A stretch of 32,355 nt of DNA from Spirogloea muscicola (GCA_009602725.1 WELB01000007.1:687697-720051); one strand, 5' to 3'. Positions 12,543 to 24,714 are shown, counted from the first letter of the stretch. A program made the numbers and translations. The notes: a model not told the origin generated them from the letters alone.

Positions 12543-12620
12543 CACGTGTCCAAACTGCCCATCGACAAGATGCCACGTGGTGCACATGCAAGACTCCACG
12601 TGGAACAGAATCTCCACGTG
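12543..12620. promoter_or_regulatory. Cluster of four CACGTG (G-box) motifs
   Basis: CACGTG occurs at 12543, 12574, 12597 and 12615, the last three as CCACGTGG. Four copies in 78 bp is far above chance. G-boxes are bound by bHLH and bZIP factors in plants. The cluster lies upstream of the transporter gene, separated from its first visible codon by a gap of unknown true size, so control of that gene is an inference. Confidence 0.6.
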
Positions 12621-12921
12621 GTCAATATGAGCGTCCCGTGGAAGCACGGGGAGATTCTGCTGGTTCCCCGTCCCGGGGGCCGGGCAGCGAAACCATCTGT
12701 CCCGGGCAGCGCGGGAAACCGCCGGTGCGCGCCATTGAGCGGCCCGTCCGGGCCTGCCCGTCATCTCCGGGCAGGCCGACAATCGCGTCGTTGCCTCGTA
12801 GCCGCAATACGCGCCGCAGGCCCCGCCGCGATCGCCGCCGCGATGCCCGCCGTAGGGCCTGTGGCCAGCCGCCCACGGGCCTGACCGCCGCGGCCGCCGC
12901 CGCAGCACCCGCGGCCGAGAG

Positions 12922-13170
<249 letters not shown>

Positions 13171-14954
13171 CGCCGCCGGCGGTGCGGCTGCTGCGGCGGC
13201 TGCGGGGCAGGGAGGCGAGCTACCAGGCGCACCAGGCGGCGGTGCTGGCGCTCACCTTCGTGGCGTACGCGTCGTACCACGCGTCCCGCAAGCCGCCCAG
13301 CATCGTCAAGAGCGTGCTGGACCCCGACGACAACGGCGGCGCCGCCGCCGCCGCCGCCGCCGGGCTCGGCGGCGGCGGCTGGGCGCCGTTCAACGGGCGG
13401 TTGGGCAAGGGCCTGCTGGGCGAGATGGACGTGGCGTTCCTGGCGTCGTACGCGGCGGGCATGTACGCCGCGGGCGCCGTGGGCGACCGCATCGACCTGC
13501 GCCTCTTCCTGGCCGCCGGCATGGCCGCCTCCGGCGCCGCCGTCTGCGCCTTCGGCGCCGCCCAGTTCCTCGGCATCCACTCGCTGGCCTACTTCATCGC
13601 CGTCCAGGTCGTCGGCGGCCTGCTGCAGGCCACCGGCTGGCCCTGCGTGGTGTCGGTCATGGCCAACTGGCATGGCAAGGGCAAGCGCGGCCTCGTCTTC
13701 GGCGTCTGGAACTCCCACACCTCCGTCGGGAACATCGTTGGCTCCCTCGTCGCCGCGCGCGCGCTCTCCTGGGGCTGGGGCTGGTCCTTCGTCCTCCCCG
13801 GCGCCGCCCACATCGCCTGCGGCGCCGTCGTCTACCTCTGCCTCGTCGCGCACCCTGCGGACGTGGGCCTTGTGCCGGCCGCGGAGCCCGCCGCGGGGAC
13901 GGCGGCCCCGGATGAGGAGGCGCAGCTCCTCACCGCACCGGGCGCTTCGGCGCCGGCTTCGGCCCCCGACCTCCCCAAGCTGGTAGCTGCAAAGCCCGGC
14001 ACCCCGATCTCGTTTGCCGACGCTTGGCTCATCCCCGGCGTCGCGCCATTCGCCTTCTGCCTCTTCTTCGCCAAGCTTGTGGCGTACACGTTCCTTTATT
14101 GGCTGCCCTACTACATCCGGCACACCAGTGAGGACCGAAGCTGCCTGCCACGCCACAAGACTACCATGAACTTTTCTGTGTCCATGCAGATGCATCGTGT
14201 TTGCAGCGCCCACTGATACGCAAGCTGCACTGGCATCGGGCAAAAGCACGGTGCTGAGCTTTGAGCTTGACACATCCGGTCGCACTTGCGCAGAAATTGC
14301 AGGCAGATCTCTGAGTGATGCTCAGGCTGGCAACCTCTCCACGCTGTTCGATGTCGGCGGTGTGGTGGGTGGCATAGTCGCCGGCCAGCTGTCAGATCGC
14401 TTCCAGGCGCGGGCCTGCACGGCAGCGGCATTCACGTATCTCGCCATCCCCGCACTGTGGGCGTACTCCGCCTTCGGCCACGTGTCGATGCCCCTCAACG
14501 TCGGCCTCATGATGCTGGCCGGGGTGCTCGTCAACGGCCCGTACGCGCTCATCACCACCGCGGTTTCCGCAGACCTCGGCACGCACCCCTCGATCAAGTC
14601 TAGTTCCCGGGCGCTGGCCACTGTGACGGCCATCATCGACGGTACCGGCTCGATTGGGGCCGCGCTCGGCCCGCTCCTGACCGGCTTTCTGTCGGAACTC
14701 GGTGGCGATGATGCGTGGAAGAATGTCTTCTACATGCTCATGCTCGCGGCACTGGCGGCCGCGCTCTTCCTGACCAAGCTTGTTGTGGTGGAGGTGCGGG
14801 AGGCGCTCAGCCGCCAGCAGCCAACTTCGCACTCGGTCATTGATGACCCCCGAGGTGAGTTCGCAGTCAATGCTCGATCTTGCCAGTCAGAGGAAATCGT
14901 TCCTGCCCCCCAGCCATCCAAGGCCTCCGCCAAGCAGGCCCCAAATCAAAATGA
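13171..14954 (+). CDS. Glycerol-3-phosphate permease-like transporter (SLC37/MFS family), N-terminus missing
   Basis: The family exchanges phosphate esters (glycerol-3-phosphate or sugar phosphate) for inorganic phosphate across membranes. Visible exons: 13171-14127 (coding frame from 13173), 14303-14854 and 14914-14954, giving about 515 codons. Landmarks are SYQAHQAAVLALTFVAYASY and HASRKPPSIVKSVL (first helix), WAPFNG, GEMDVAFLASYAAGMY, KGKRGLVFGVWNSHTSVGNI and GWGWSF. Then come NLSTLFDVGGVVGGIVAG and NGPYALITTAVSADLGTH. An alanine/proline-rich loop near 13860-13990 separates the two six-helix halves. Plant homologues have about 520 residues, so perhaps 20-40 residues are lost in the gap. 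The tiny last exon (ending QAGPKSK) is less certain; reading through intron 2 instead would change the tail. Exact substrate cannot be told from sequence. Confidence 0.92.
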
Positions 14955-15820
14955 AGTGTCCTGCAGCAGCTGCATGATCGGCTCAAGCACTTCCAGGAGC
15001 AACGCCAAGTCCCTCCTCTCTCACTCCACGTGCTCCGTTTCTTGGCTTTTCTGTGTCATAGAGAGTCTATGAGACAACACCACCTGCATGCTTGCACCAT
15101 CTCCACTGCGGTCACCCATCAGCAGCGGGTGGGCAGTCCAGTCTCAGAGGCTCCCAAATACAAGCAGCGCTCGAAACTCCTATGCAATGGTCTGACTGCG
15201 TGGTCTCCCAACTCGCTTCGAGCATCCTCAATGCTGTCTGAGCAGGGTCTGAGCATACTGGTTCAAGCAGTGAGCAGCAACTGGCAGGGGTGTAGAGCTC
15301 TGCAGTAATAGATTGGTGGAGTGTCAAATACGACAACACTTCCTGGGTGGTCACTCTTAGCATTTGCGGTTGGCTGGTGGCCACAGCTGCTCCTAAAGAA
15401 TCGCGGCCTATTGGGCCCACACTTGACAGCCTGCCAGCTAGTAGTCCTTGACCTTGTAGACACACTTCAGGTAACAGGGATTGCATGAGCTTGTTAAAAG
15501 TGCTGGACTGGGACATTGAAAGCCACTGTTTAATCTTCTTTGCAGAGGGCGTGAAGGAAGCACTGATTGTGGGCCGGAGAGGTCAAGGGGTCCAGTGAGC
15601 CACATTCCGGATACAGCAAACAGAGCGCCACTTCTTGGCTCGAGTGATCCACGATGCATTTCACACAGGAATGTTCACAGTAGATATGAAGCCGGATGGA
15701 GCTTATTGAGAATCAACAGCTCTACGTACTTAAGTATGTATGATGCACCTGTCATCTTTGCTACAGGAGTAGCAGTCTTTGGACCTGGTGGTTTAACCAC
15801 TTGTGGTCTGAGAGAGGCGG
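14955..15820. other. No gene recognised
   Basis: Transporter 3' flank and intergenic sequence. No frame on either strand resembles known protein, and no repeat of the hairpin family is seen here. Confidence 0.5.
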
Positions 15821-15956
15821 CTCTCAATTATACTGAGAGTTCGCTTGCTGCTGTCTCAGTCCTTAGCACTCCGGCTCCTTCAGACCTTGTCCACTCTCTT
15901 GGGCTGGCCTCTCCCAGCCACCAGTTAATCTGGCCGCGCTTGCTCTCTCAATTATA
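15821..15956 (+). mobile_element. Short non-autonomous element (112 bp) with exact 12-bp target-site duplication
   Basis: CTCTCAATTATA at 15821-15832 recurs exactly at 15945-15956. The 112 bp between them match the repeat at 12329-12452 and are related to the array at 27651-28010. The element contains the hairpin GGGCTGG...CCAGCC. It has no coding capacity. Size and duplication fit a MITE or a short SINE mobilised in trans, for instance by the LINE seen here, but no tRNA-like promoter is clear. Confidence 0.75.
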
Positions 15957-16228
15957 GGAGTCCTGCCTGAGGAAGCTTTGCCATCTCGCTAGAAATCTGA
16001 TTGCTCTTTCAGGCTCAAGCGCCTTGAAAGTCTTATCCTTGAAGGACACAAACTCACAATTTGGCGCTACATATTCGAACGGATGGAGGAGTGACCTATT
16101 CCCTGTGTGCAACACAGGATCCAGCATTTGCAGCCAGCAACAGGAGGTTACTCAACTCGACAACCGTTACCGTGTACTGTACAAAGTGCCTAATAAGAGA
16201 TTAATTCTACTTGGCTTGAGTTTTTTTG

Positions 16229-16249
16229 TTTAAGGTTTAGGGTTTAGGG
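16229..16249 (+). repeat. Interstitial telomere-like repeat (TTTAGGG, two perfect and one degenerate unit)
   Basis: TTTAAGG is followed by TTTAGGG twice. On the minus strand the CCCTAAA units overlap the last codons and stop of the TFIIIA-like gene. Confidence 0.85.
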
Positions 16250-18375
16250 CCTCAGCTAAAATGGTGCACATCTCTGCATCTGGGTTGGGAAGTAAGTCTT
16301 CAAGTATTTCAACTCTTCTTCTCCGGCCTGTCTGAACCCGAGTTACCCTCTCCTTTTCATCTGCTTCTTGGAATGCAAGCTGCTCAAGACAAGGTCACCA
16401 CATCACTCTGTCGTACCATGGCAAAGCACAGTGTGTCGTGTCTGCATGGTGATGTGTTGCAGTCCTATCAGACCGGTGAGGGCCTCAAGTCCCTGCTATT
16501 GGCTGTATGGAGAAGAGGGCTGTGATCTTGGGACAGACAGATATGTTCTGTGCAAAACGTTACAAGGCAGATTTGCAGGCAAGGCAAGCTCACCAAGTCA
16601 AGGTCTGCATGGACATTCCGCTGATGACGATTTCGGACAGCCTTGTAAGTGAAGCGCCTTCCACAGCCCGGATAGAAGCAAGCAAAAGGTCTCAAGTCCA
16701 AGTGCGCGCTGCTCATGTGCTGGTTGAGGTTGTATAGCTGCAAGCAAGAGGAGCCACAAAGGAATGACTGCTGCATCAAGTGTATGGCGCTAGTGGACGT
16801 CAAGGCGTATGAAAGCTGTAGTGAGTGTAAATTGCACACGGGTAAGACAAGCTGCAACATTACCTCAGTAACTGAACAAACTGGTGGATTAAGGAGCACT
16901 TGGGGAGAATACCATACATACTATTCTCAAAACTCTCACATGCCAGTCTCCCTGCACTAAGAACATCTTCAGGCAGAAGGAGGAGTATCTTCTGCACAAA
17001 TTCAGTGCCACATACTGCCCTTCCCTATTCCTGCTGAAATGAATCGCCCCCCTCTCTCCTCTCCTTAGACGTTCTTGTCTCTAGCAACTTGCACACTCAA
17101 TCAACCTCCAGGTATCGATTGCCCTCCTAGTCTTCAGCCAGTGTGCAGTAGCTACACTTCTATTCCGTGTAGGGTTCTGCTCTCCCTTTCATCTCCTGGT
17201 CAGCTCCAACTTGCACTTGCACAATAGCTCCGGGTGTACTTATATACTAAAACATCCGTTGACATGGAAATCAAGAACGTGAGAAATGCTTGCCTTTGTA
17301 TAGGTCTGGTGGCACCCCTCAATCTTGCAGGTGAAATAGGGCTCCTCGGCCTTGTGGGAATTCCGGTGCTCCTTTAGCAAAGACTTGGAGCAGGCTTCGC
17401 CACACCGGCGGCACCTCACCAGGCCGTGCGCCTCCTTGAGATGTGCCATCAGGTCCCTCTGGTTCTGGAAGTCGTCATTGCAGAGCGAGCAGAGGCAGCC
17501 ATTCAGCCTCCTCTCTGCAAGGAGGCCATGCCACATGCTAATCAGCAACAGCCTGAACGAGGTGGCCAATCGTCCGTGGCTGCCACAAAGCTTAAACCCA
17601 TTGCAGTGTAGGACGGCTGCAGGCCGCATGGCCCTTGAGCTCGCCCTGCAAGCAAAGACGGAGCCGGCCACGAAAGCGTCCCGAGCTGACCGTGCTTCCT
17701 GATGCGGTGCGTGGCGAGGAAGCTGAGGTACTTGAAGCGCTTGCCGCAGCCGTCGGCGGTGCAGGTGTAGGTGTGGCCGCGCAGGGCGCTGGCGGCGTGC
17801 CGCTTGAGGTGGCGCTTGAGGTTGGACTGGTTGGTGCACTGCACGGCGCAGTCGGCGAAGGTGCAGCCGAACAGCTGGCCCTCGTGCCCCAGCATGTGGC
17901 GCTTCAGGTGGTCCTGCCGGATGTACGTGTGCTCGCAGCCTGGCGCCGGGCACTCAAACGGCCTCTGCACCTTGGTGGCGGCAGCGGCGGCATCGCACGC
18001 GGCGCAAGTCATAGGCGGCGGCGGCGGCGGCATTGGCGGGCGGGGGCAGGGGTGACGGGGCCGGCGATGGCTTCTCGTCGGGGTTTCTCGCTTACCTCGC
18101 CAGTATGGGACCGCATGTGCTGCACCACGTACGCCGGCTTGCTGAAGGCCGCACCACAGAGCTCGCAGCAGTAACTCTTGGAGGGCCGCCGCCCGCCGCC
18201 GCCGCCGCCGCCGCCTCCGGAGCCGCCGCCGCCGCCACCGCCGCCTCCGGCAGGATGGCGGCCCTGGCTCCACGCCCGCAGAGCGCGTGGCAGCATGTCG
18301 TCGTCGTCGTCGTAGTCGTCCTCAGGGCCCTCGTCCGCGTCGCCGCACTCACGGGCCTTCTGCTCGCCTGGCGCA

Positions 18376-18414
<39 letters not shown>

Positions 18415-18470
18415 TCGCGCTCGCGCCGCGCCTGGCGCTTGAGGGCGATGACGCCGCCGGGGAGCGCCAT
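16230..18470 (-). CDS. TFIIIA-like C2H2 zinc-finger protein, 387 aa
   Basis: TFIIIA binds the internal promoter of 5S rRNA genes, and 5S rRNA itself, for RNA polymerase III. Exons on the minus strand: 18470-18096, 17964-17691, 17514-17294, 16737-16594 and 16379-16230 (1164 nt). Residues 1-98 hold a basic start, a 14-alanine run, an acidic stretch and a glycine run. Eight fingers follow. Finger 1 ends HMRSHTGE, joined to RPFECPAPGC in finger 2. Fingers 2-4 have the C-x4-C form, fingers 5-6 C-x2-C, and fingers 7-8 C-x4-C (CKIEGC, CFYPGC). Intron 3 starts with GC (ACAAAG/gcaagc); only this junction makes finger 7 perfect (TYTKLYNLNQHMSSAH). Linker pattern and finger number (nine in classical TFIIIA) favour TFIIIA over other zinc-finger factors. 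The last exon has a basic GRRRRVEI motif. Its acceptor (gagcag/CTTGC) is chosen by phase. Confidence 0.88.
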
Positions 18471-19103
18471 GGCCGCTGTAGAGGGGCCGATGGCGCTTCC
18501 TTCAGTCGGAAAAGCCCATCGGCAGCCGACCTCCCTGCCGTCTTATTCCATCCACTCGCGACGCTACCGCGCGGCTGCTCGGCGACGAGACGGCATGGCA
18601 GTTCCTGAACAATGTATTGGCGTGAATTGGCCTCCCTTTTGTTTCATGCGCTCCGCGCGCCGTCTTTGTCTCAGAAGAAGGCGAAGGGCAGGGCAGCTTC
18701 CCTGTCTGCTCTGCCCCATCACTTCTTCGGTGCCGTCGTGTGTACCAGCCCCTACGGCCGCCGCCTTTCGTGCAAGGCACACTTCTGCTAAGCCATCTGC
18801 TAAGCGAGAGAGTCAAGTCTCGCCTGTAATGTCACGTGAAGGGGACAGGAACTTCCCAACAAGGAAGAGCGTTCGCTTTGTGAAGGAAAGGTACACGGCA
18901 CCGGCCAGTTGGCTGTTGTTGCACTCTAAGCACATCACGTACTGTGCAAGGTTTGCACAGTGGTTTGCAACACAGGCATGGGCTTGAGCTCCATGCAGGG
19001 CCACACCTGACTTGCTTCACTCTCGTTATTGCAAATGCTGAAAGAAAGCCCGCCACTGCTGCTGGATCTGTAGCAGGAATGTTACATGCGTCACGGCAGC
19101 TAC
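18471..19103. other. Intergenic, TFIIIA-like promoter side and phosphorylase 3' flank
   Basis: No gene seen. It must contain the promoter of the minus-strand zinc-finger gene (start 18470) and the phosphorylase 3' UTR (stop at 19104). A copy of a dispersed repeat lies at 18595-18665. Confidence 0.55.
18595..18665 (-). repeat. Copy of a dispersed GCGCGCGG-GCGCATGAAA repeat
   Basis: Reading the minus strand, GACAAAGACGGCGCGCGGAG is followed by CGCATGAAACAAAAGGGAGG and CCAATACATTG. The same order recurs at 26969-27035 (plus strand) and 28895-28960 (minus strand). Confidence 0.6.
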
Positions 19104-22100
19104 TCAGGGCACACGGCACTCTTTGACATTCCAGATCTCCTTGGAGTACTGCAGGATGGTGCGGTCACTGCTGAACTTGCCACTTCCAGCTGTGCTGAGG
19201 ATGGACATCTTGTTCCATAGATCCTTGTCACTGCAAGAATGACGAGAACCTCAGGATGAGCACCTCAGCATGCCAGCTACATTTCAACAACTTGACGTAT
19301 CGGACGGGGTGTAGTCCTTGTAATGATCACCAACCACAGGTGTTACTATGAGACAGATAAGGGTGTTGTTGGACTTGCCTGTAAGCCTTGTCCACTTCAG
19401 CTTGGGCAGCAAGATACGACGGGAAGTCGTGTCCCACCAGGAAGTAATCTCCCCTGCCATAGCCAGAGTCCCCCTCAAGAGACTCCAAAAGTGGTTCATA
19501 ATCCTCAGTGCCAAAGGTACCTGCTCGGATATATGCTTTTGTCTCCTCAAAACGTGGATCAGGTGTGAACTGCATAGCCAACATCAACCACTTTGTGTCA
19601 GGAGCATGTCAATGCAAGCAGCAACCAAACTGTGTCAGGAACATGTCAATGCAAGCACTCGTGCTGAATGCAGGAAAACAACCAGCAGGAACCCCCTCAT
19701 TGTATAGAAAATACGCGGCTCAGAAATAGTTCACAGCACAAGAATAAATGAGCTCCATGGCACAGCCTGCCTACCTGTCCTGCCTCTCTTTCCTTCCGAA
19801 GGCGTGCAATATCGCCAGCCTTGGCACCAAACAGGAAGAAATTCTCAGCCCCAATCTCCTCCCGGATCTCCACATTGGCTCCATCCAGGGTGCCAATGAT
19901 CAGGCAGCCATTGAGAGCGAACTTCATGTTGCTTGTTCCGCTGGCCTCCATTCCAGCAGTGCTGATGTGCTGTGAGAGCTCCGCAGCTGGGATTGCCTGC
20001 TCCGCTACTGTGACATTATAGTTGGGAATAAAGACCACCTACAATCACCAAACCAGCACTCAGTAGATGCTAAGCTGACCTGAGTGTCCTGCTATTGCAG
20101 CCATGCTGTACCATGAATGTCAAAGCATCTGCAAAAGGTTATCATCTATGTCACGCGCAAGGTAAGGCGGTGTAAATACTTTCCATCTTGACCAATGTCT
20201 CAGGAATGAACATACTGACCTTCAGTAGAGGGCTGATTTCCGTGTCATTGTTCACCACGCGGCCAACATCAGTCACAAGTTTGACGATGCGCTTAGCCTG
20301 CAGGTAAGTTGCGAAGGCCTTGCCACCGAGCATCACTGTACGGGGAACAACGCCAGTCCGTTCCTCTGGGCTCATCTCCTGCAATGGCAGAAGTAATGCG
20401 GGAGACAAGTCAGCAACTTCCTGACTACTAGGCCAGATATTTGATAGGTACATCTGCACAAGCTTTATGTACTTCCCAGAAGAAAGAGCCCTTCGGCAAG
20501 AAGACTGTTAAAGGTATGTATTGCGTTAAGCAGCTCTCACCTTAAGCCTCTTGTAGTGGTAAATAACCCCTAAAATGTTCAAAAGCTGACGTTTGTACTC
20601 GTGAATTCTCTTGATCTGGATGTCGAACATTGTGTTTGGGTCAATTGTCTCTCCTGTCACTTGCTTGATGTAGTGAGCGAAGCGCACTTTATTTGCCATC
20701 TTTGCTGCAGCCCACTCCTTGTGCAGAGTAGCATCATCTGCGAACTGCATAGACCAAGGTACGATGATCAGTGTACTAGTAAAGGATGCGGATGTGACTG
20801 ATGAAGAGTACATGGTACTTCAATGGTTGCAAGGTAAAGCCCACAAGCTCTCAGTCAGTGAGCACCTTGCGAAGTCCTGTCAGCAGGTCAAGATTGGTAA
20901 CCCAGTCCTCAGTTTGCAGCCATTTCGAGATGATGAAGCTGAGCTCGGGGCTACAGAAGCGCAACCACCGCCTTGGTGTCACTCCATTCGTCTTATTTTG
21001 GAACTTGTGAGGGAAAAGAGAGTAGTAACCTGCAAACAGCTCCTTCACCAGGATATCACTGTGAATCTCTGCAACTCCGTTCACCTGCAGTGAATTATAC
21101 AGGAAGTCAGTGCGTAGATGTCTTTCTCCAAGGACGACAAGGGGACACTTGCACACTGTTAATTTTAACAGGGCAGGGCTTTACTCATCACGGACCAGGT
21201 ACCCGCATACATGCAGAATACTGAGTCACACACTCTGACATATTGTGAAAGTGACTAATTCTGCGTACATGTCATCTTGCACCAACAATAATGTAATAGC
21301 TTCAAATGATGTGCTGCCAGTCTCTCAGCGTAAGTACTCACCGCATGAGCTGCTACCACACAAAGATTGGCCATACGGGCTATAGGTTTCTCGGCATTTG
21401 AGCTATCGAGGATCTGTAGGTCCTTCAACTGATCTTCCAGATCTGGGCGCTTGCTGCGTACCATGTCAAGGAACTGTCACATACAAAAACTTCCACTCTT
21501 GAGTGAGGCAGGCCAAGAACCAAAATTATCGCCATCTGCCTGGACCTATCATTTGACATTGCCAAAAACAATCATACAAACAAGATGTTGCACACACCCA
21601 GTGGGCACTGGTTCTGACCTGCTTGTCGATCTCCGTAATGATCTCCATGATTCGCGGAATCAGCTTTGTGAGCACAGCCTGCGGCCATTTCTCGAGGGCC
21701 TCTGGTAGGACTGTGTGATTGGTGTAAGCACAGGTGCTGTAGTGGACAAGACAGTCAGAACCTGCCTCAGTAAATTGGCCATTACACACCCAGATGCATA
21801 CAGTCGTTGACACTCATGGAGAGCGACACAATGCCTCCTGATTTGTCTTACTTGCTGGTGATATCCCAAGCATCTGCCCAAGAGAGGCCCTCCTGGTCCA
21901 TGAGAAGGCGCATCAGCTCCGGGACGGAAAGTGTAGGGTGAGTGTCATTCATCTGCACAGCCACTTTGTGTGGGAAATCTGACCAGTTGATCGGTTGCCC
22001 AGGTGGCCTCCGCAATTTGAAAGTATTGACAATGTCCTGCAGTTTCATCAGCACGGGACATGAGCAACTTCCTGATATTGTCACTGCCGTCGCAGTCACA

Positions 22101-24180
22101 GTACCGTCACTAGGTATGAAATGGCCACATGTTGCTGTTATAATTGCACACCACAGTTAGAACAGACACTTGCTTGAGCTTAGGTACAAGCTATACAAAT
22201 GCAAGTCACAGCGGAACACCAGAATACAGGCAAGCAATGACCACGTCAGGTGCAGAACTGAGCCAACAGCATACTCTTGACTATGTCAATTGAATATTAA
22301 GCACTTGACATCTGCAAAAGGAGGAGCCATTGGTGTTCTAAATGCTCTTGACCTGTGTACCTGCAGTGAAGCACTGCACAGAAGATACTGTTGTTTCAAG
22401 CGCAACAGCTTTCCCTCTTCTGTTGCATCCCCAGGATACAAAACTGCACAAATCTGTTGGAAAGAAACACATCGCAAGTGTAAGGTAGCCACTCAGGACT
22501 CATGCTATACGCCTCGTCTAAGTGCAGTTAATTGTGATGTTGACAACTCCTGTAGCAATTTACAGTGACTAGCAGGTGCTGAGCCTTAGGCGTTGGACCT
22601 GCTCAGCCTTAGCATGGAGTTGTGCAGCCTTCTCGTGCTCCCCAGCATTGAAAGCATACAAGTCAAACTTGTATGGTGGTGCACGAGCATCCCACAGACG
22701 CAAGCTGATGGTATTTTTGGTCTTGTAGCCAGGAATTGGAACGTCATATGCCAGGGCTTGCACCACCTCCCCTCCGATCCACTCCTTCCTGCAAAACAAT
22801 TTCTGTTTTTAAATCTGCAAGCAGACCCATATCTTATCAAACTGTCGAATGCGCAGAATCCTTGCTGGAATACCTGCCATTCGGAAGAGTCTGGACTTCC
22901 CCAAAGAAGCGTACAGGGTAGACGACATCATACCGAACCACTTCCCATGGGCTATATTTCTGTAGACACAGGAGGAGATGAAGACTGTGTAATCTGTGCT
23001 AATCAATCAAATTTCTGGTTGAGGCAACATCTGCTGACCACAGCAATTATGAGCAAGGAGTAATGAGGTGTATCAATAAACTTCAACATTGACAGAGGAC
23101 TGCCTTCACTGTTTGTTATGGTCGTTAGGCATACCTCGAGCCAGTCCTCGGCGTACTCTTCCTGCCCCTTCTCTGTGATCCTCTGACTGAAGAGACCGTA
23201 TTTGTAACGCAGACCATATCCCCCTGCTGGCAAACTCAGGGTTGCCATGGAGTCCAGGAAGCATGAAGCCAGTCGCCCTAGACCTCCGTTTCCTAGAGCT
23301 GCATCTCTTTCCTGCAGCAAATCTCGGGAATACGTAGGTTGATCATGAGAGTCTGTGTAGTGCAGGGCTCTCCTTTCTGATGGATTATCAGATAGTTTCA
23401 CAGGTAAATCTCCACTGACATTTGTGACCCATAGCAGATATCTTGTCCATGTCACAAGGAGAATAGCATCTCTGCCACAACGTGCTAGACGGTTCCAATA
23501 GAAGCGAACCTGCTCCTTGATGACTTCCATATCGTAGCCCAGCTTCTGAAGCGCAGCTCCATATGCATCTGTCAAGCCGAGATTGCCAACGGCATTGGTC
23601 AAGGCCCTCCCCTGAAGAAATTCCATGGAAATGTAGTAGATCTGCTTTGGATCCTCCTTGGCGTAGTGACGATAAGTCTCGTTCCATCGCTGCAAATCCT
23701 CATCACAGTCTGCGAATCAGCAGCTACATCCCTCCAATACAAATTCAAGTCAGTGGGATACAATGAGCTGTGCACTACTTCACGACAGTAATTGCAGCCC
23801 TCTCAAGTCGCAAGGCGAGTGACATCGTGTACGTGTCTCCGATCCTCTGAGACCATCAGACAACACAACGATCAAGGACCTTGAGACAAAACTCGCATTC
23901 TGGCTGGTGGAGGTGTTGGACCAGAGTGTGTCACCTGGACGAGCTCGTCGCGCACACTCTGAGCAGTGGCGTAGTAGGCTTGCTCGGGATCGAATTTGTT
24001 GGGCGAGAAGTGCGGCTGATACTCCTGATTGTACTTGATGTTGGCGGCCACGCCAAAGGCATCAGAAGGGGAAGGGTGAGAGATGGCAGGGATGACGCGG
24101 GGGGCGATCCCGCGGGGGAGCGGCGTAGGGGCCGGAGCCTGGGCCTCGGCGGAGGCGCTGGCGACGGCCGCCGCAGCCAT
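19104..24180 (-). CDS. Alpha-glucan phosphorylase (starch phosphorylase, GT35), 856 aa, complete
   Basis: It releases glucose-1-phosphate from alpha-1,4-glucans using inorganic phosphate and pyridoxal phosphate. Fifteen exons on the minus strand: 24180-23935, 23689-23510, 23311-23135, 22959-22874, 22788-22599, 22453-22361, 22036-21852, 21736-21619, 21473-21342, 21084-20866, 20744-20541, 20378-20220, 20038-19775, 19569-19379 and 19230-19104 (2571 nt). Landmarks are [73 protein letters not shown] and [16 protein letters not shown]. The cofactor site is [14 protein letters not shown] with Lys about 702. Intron 14 starts with GC (TACAG/gcaagt). The region before [20 protein letters not shown] lacks the roughly 80-residue insertion of plastid Pho1, so it resembles the cytosolic Pho2 type. 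An alanine/proline-rich start of about 30 residues leaves plastid targeting possible. Confidence 0.97.
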
Positions 24181-24312
24181 TGCAGCGGGAAGGCAGCGCG
24201 CACGCCCGACGCCGGGCGTGGCCGGTGTCTAAGCACGGGGCCGGGGGTGGGCGGCGAGATGGCACTGACTGGAGGAATCGCCTCTCGGATTTTGTCCAGT
24301 GACTAGAGAAAG

Positions 24313-24340
24313 GCGCGCGGTGCGCATGAAATGAAGAGGG
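24313..24340 (+). repeat. Dispersed GCGCGCGGTGCGCATGAAAT repeat, copy
   Basis: This core recurs at about 24849 with one change and at about 26973 as GCGCGCGATGCGCATGACAT. Copies near 18650 and 28945 are in the opposite orientation. Confidence 0.6.
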
Positions 24341-24700
24341 TGGCCAAATTGATCGTGGAGGGGGGGGGGGTGGCGGCGCGAGACTCGCCACGCTGGGCCG
24401 CGGAGGCCCCCCCCCAAGTTCCCCGGGAGAGGGCCCCTCAACGCTGACACTTGCCACGCTCCGATCGCCTCCTCCAGACTTGGTTTCCCACGTTGGCACG
24501 AATTGATGACGTGGATGTAAAGGTCTATGCTGATTTGTTCCGGGGACCCCCTGCTCTGCTAAGGGTCGCTAAGCTAGTCAATCGCAGCAAGAATTTAGCT
24601 TTTTCTGAGTGCGCGTGAGAATCGGGTAGCTGGGGCAGGGTGAACAGAGCCAATGGGAGAGAGGCAGCGTGGGTGCTCTGCCAATGGCGCAAGCGATTCT

Positions 24701-24714
24701 CCGCCACGTGGCGG
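24701..24714. promoter_or_regulatory. Palindromic G-box CCGCCACGTGGCGG
   Basis: A 14-bp perfect palindrome centred on CACGTG, about 520 bp upstream of the phosphorylase start codon (minus strand). A bHLH or bZIP binding site is plausible, not shown. Confidence 0.4.
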
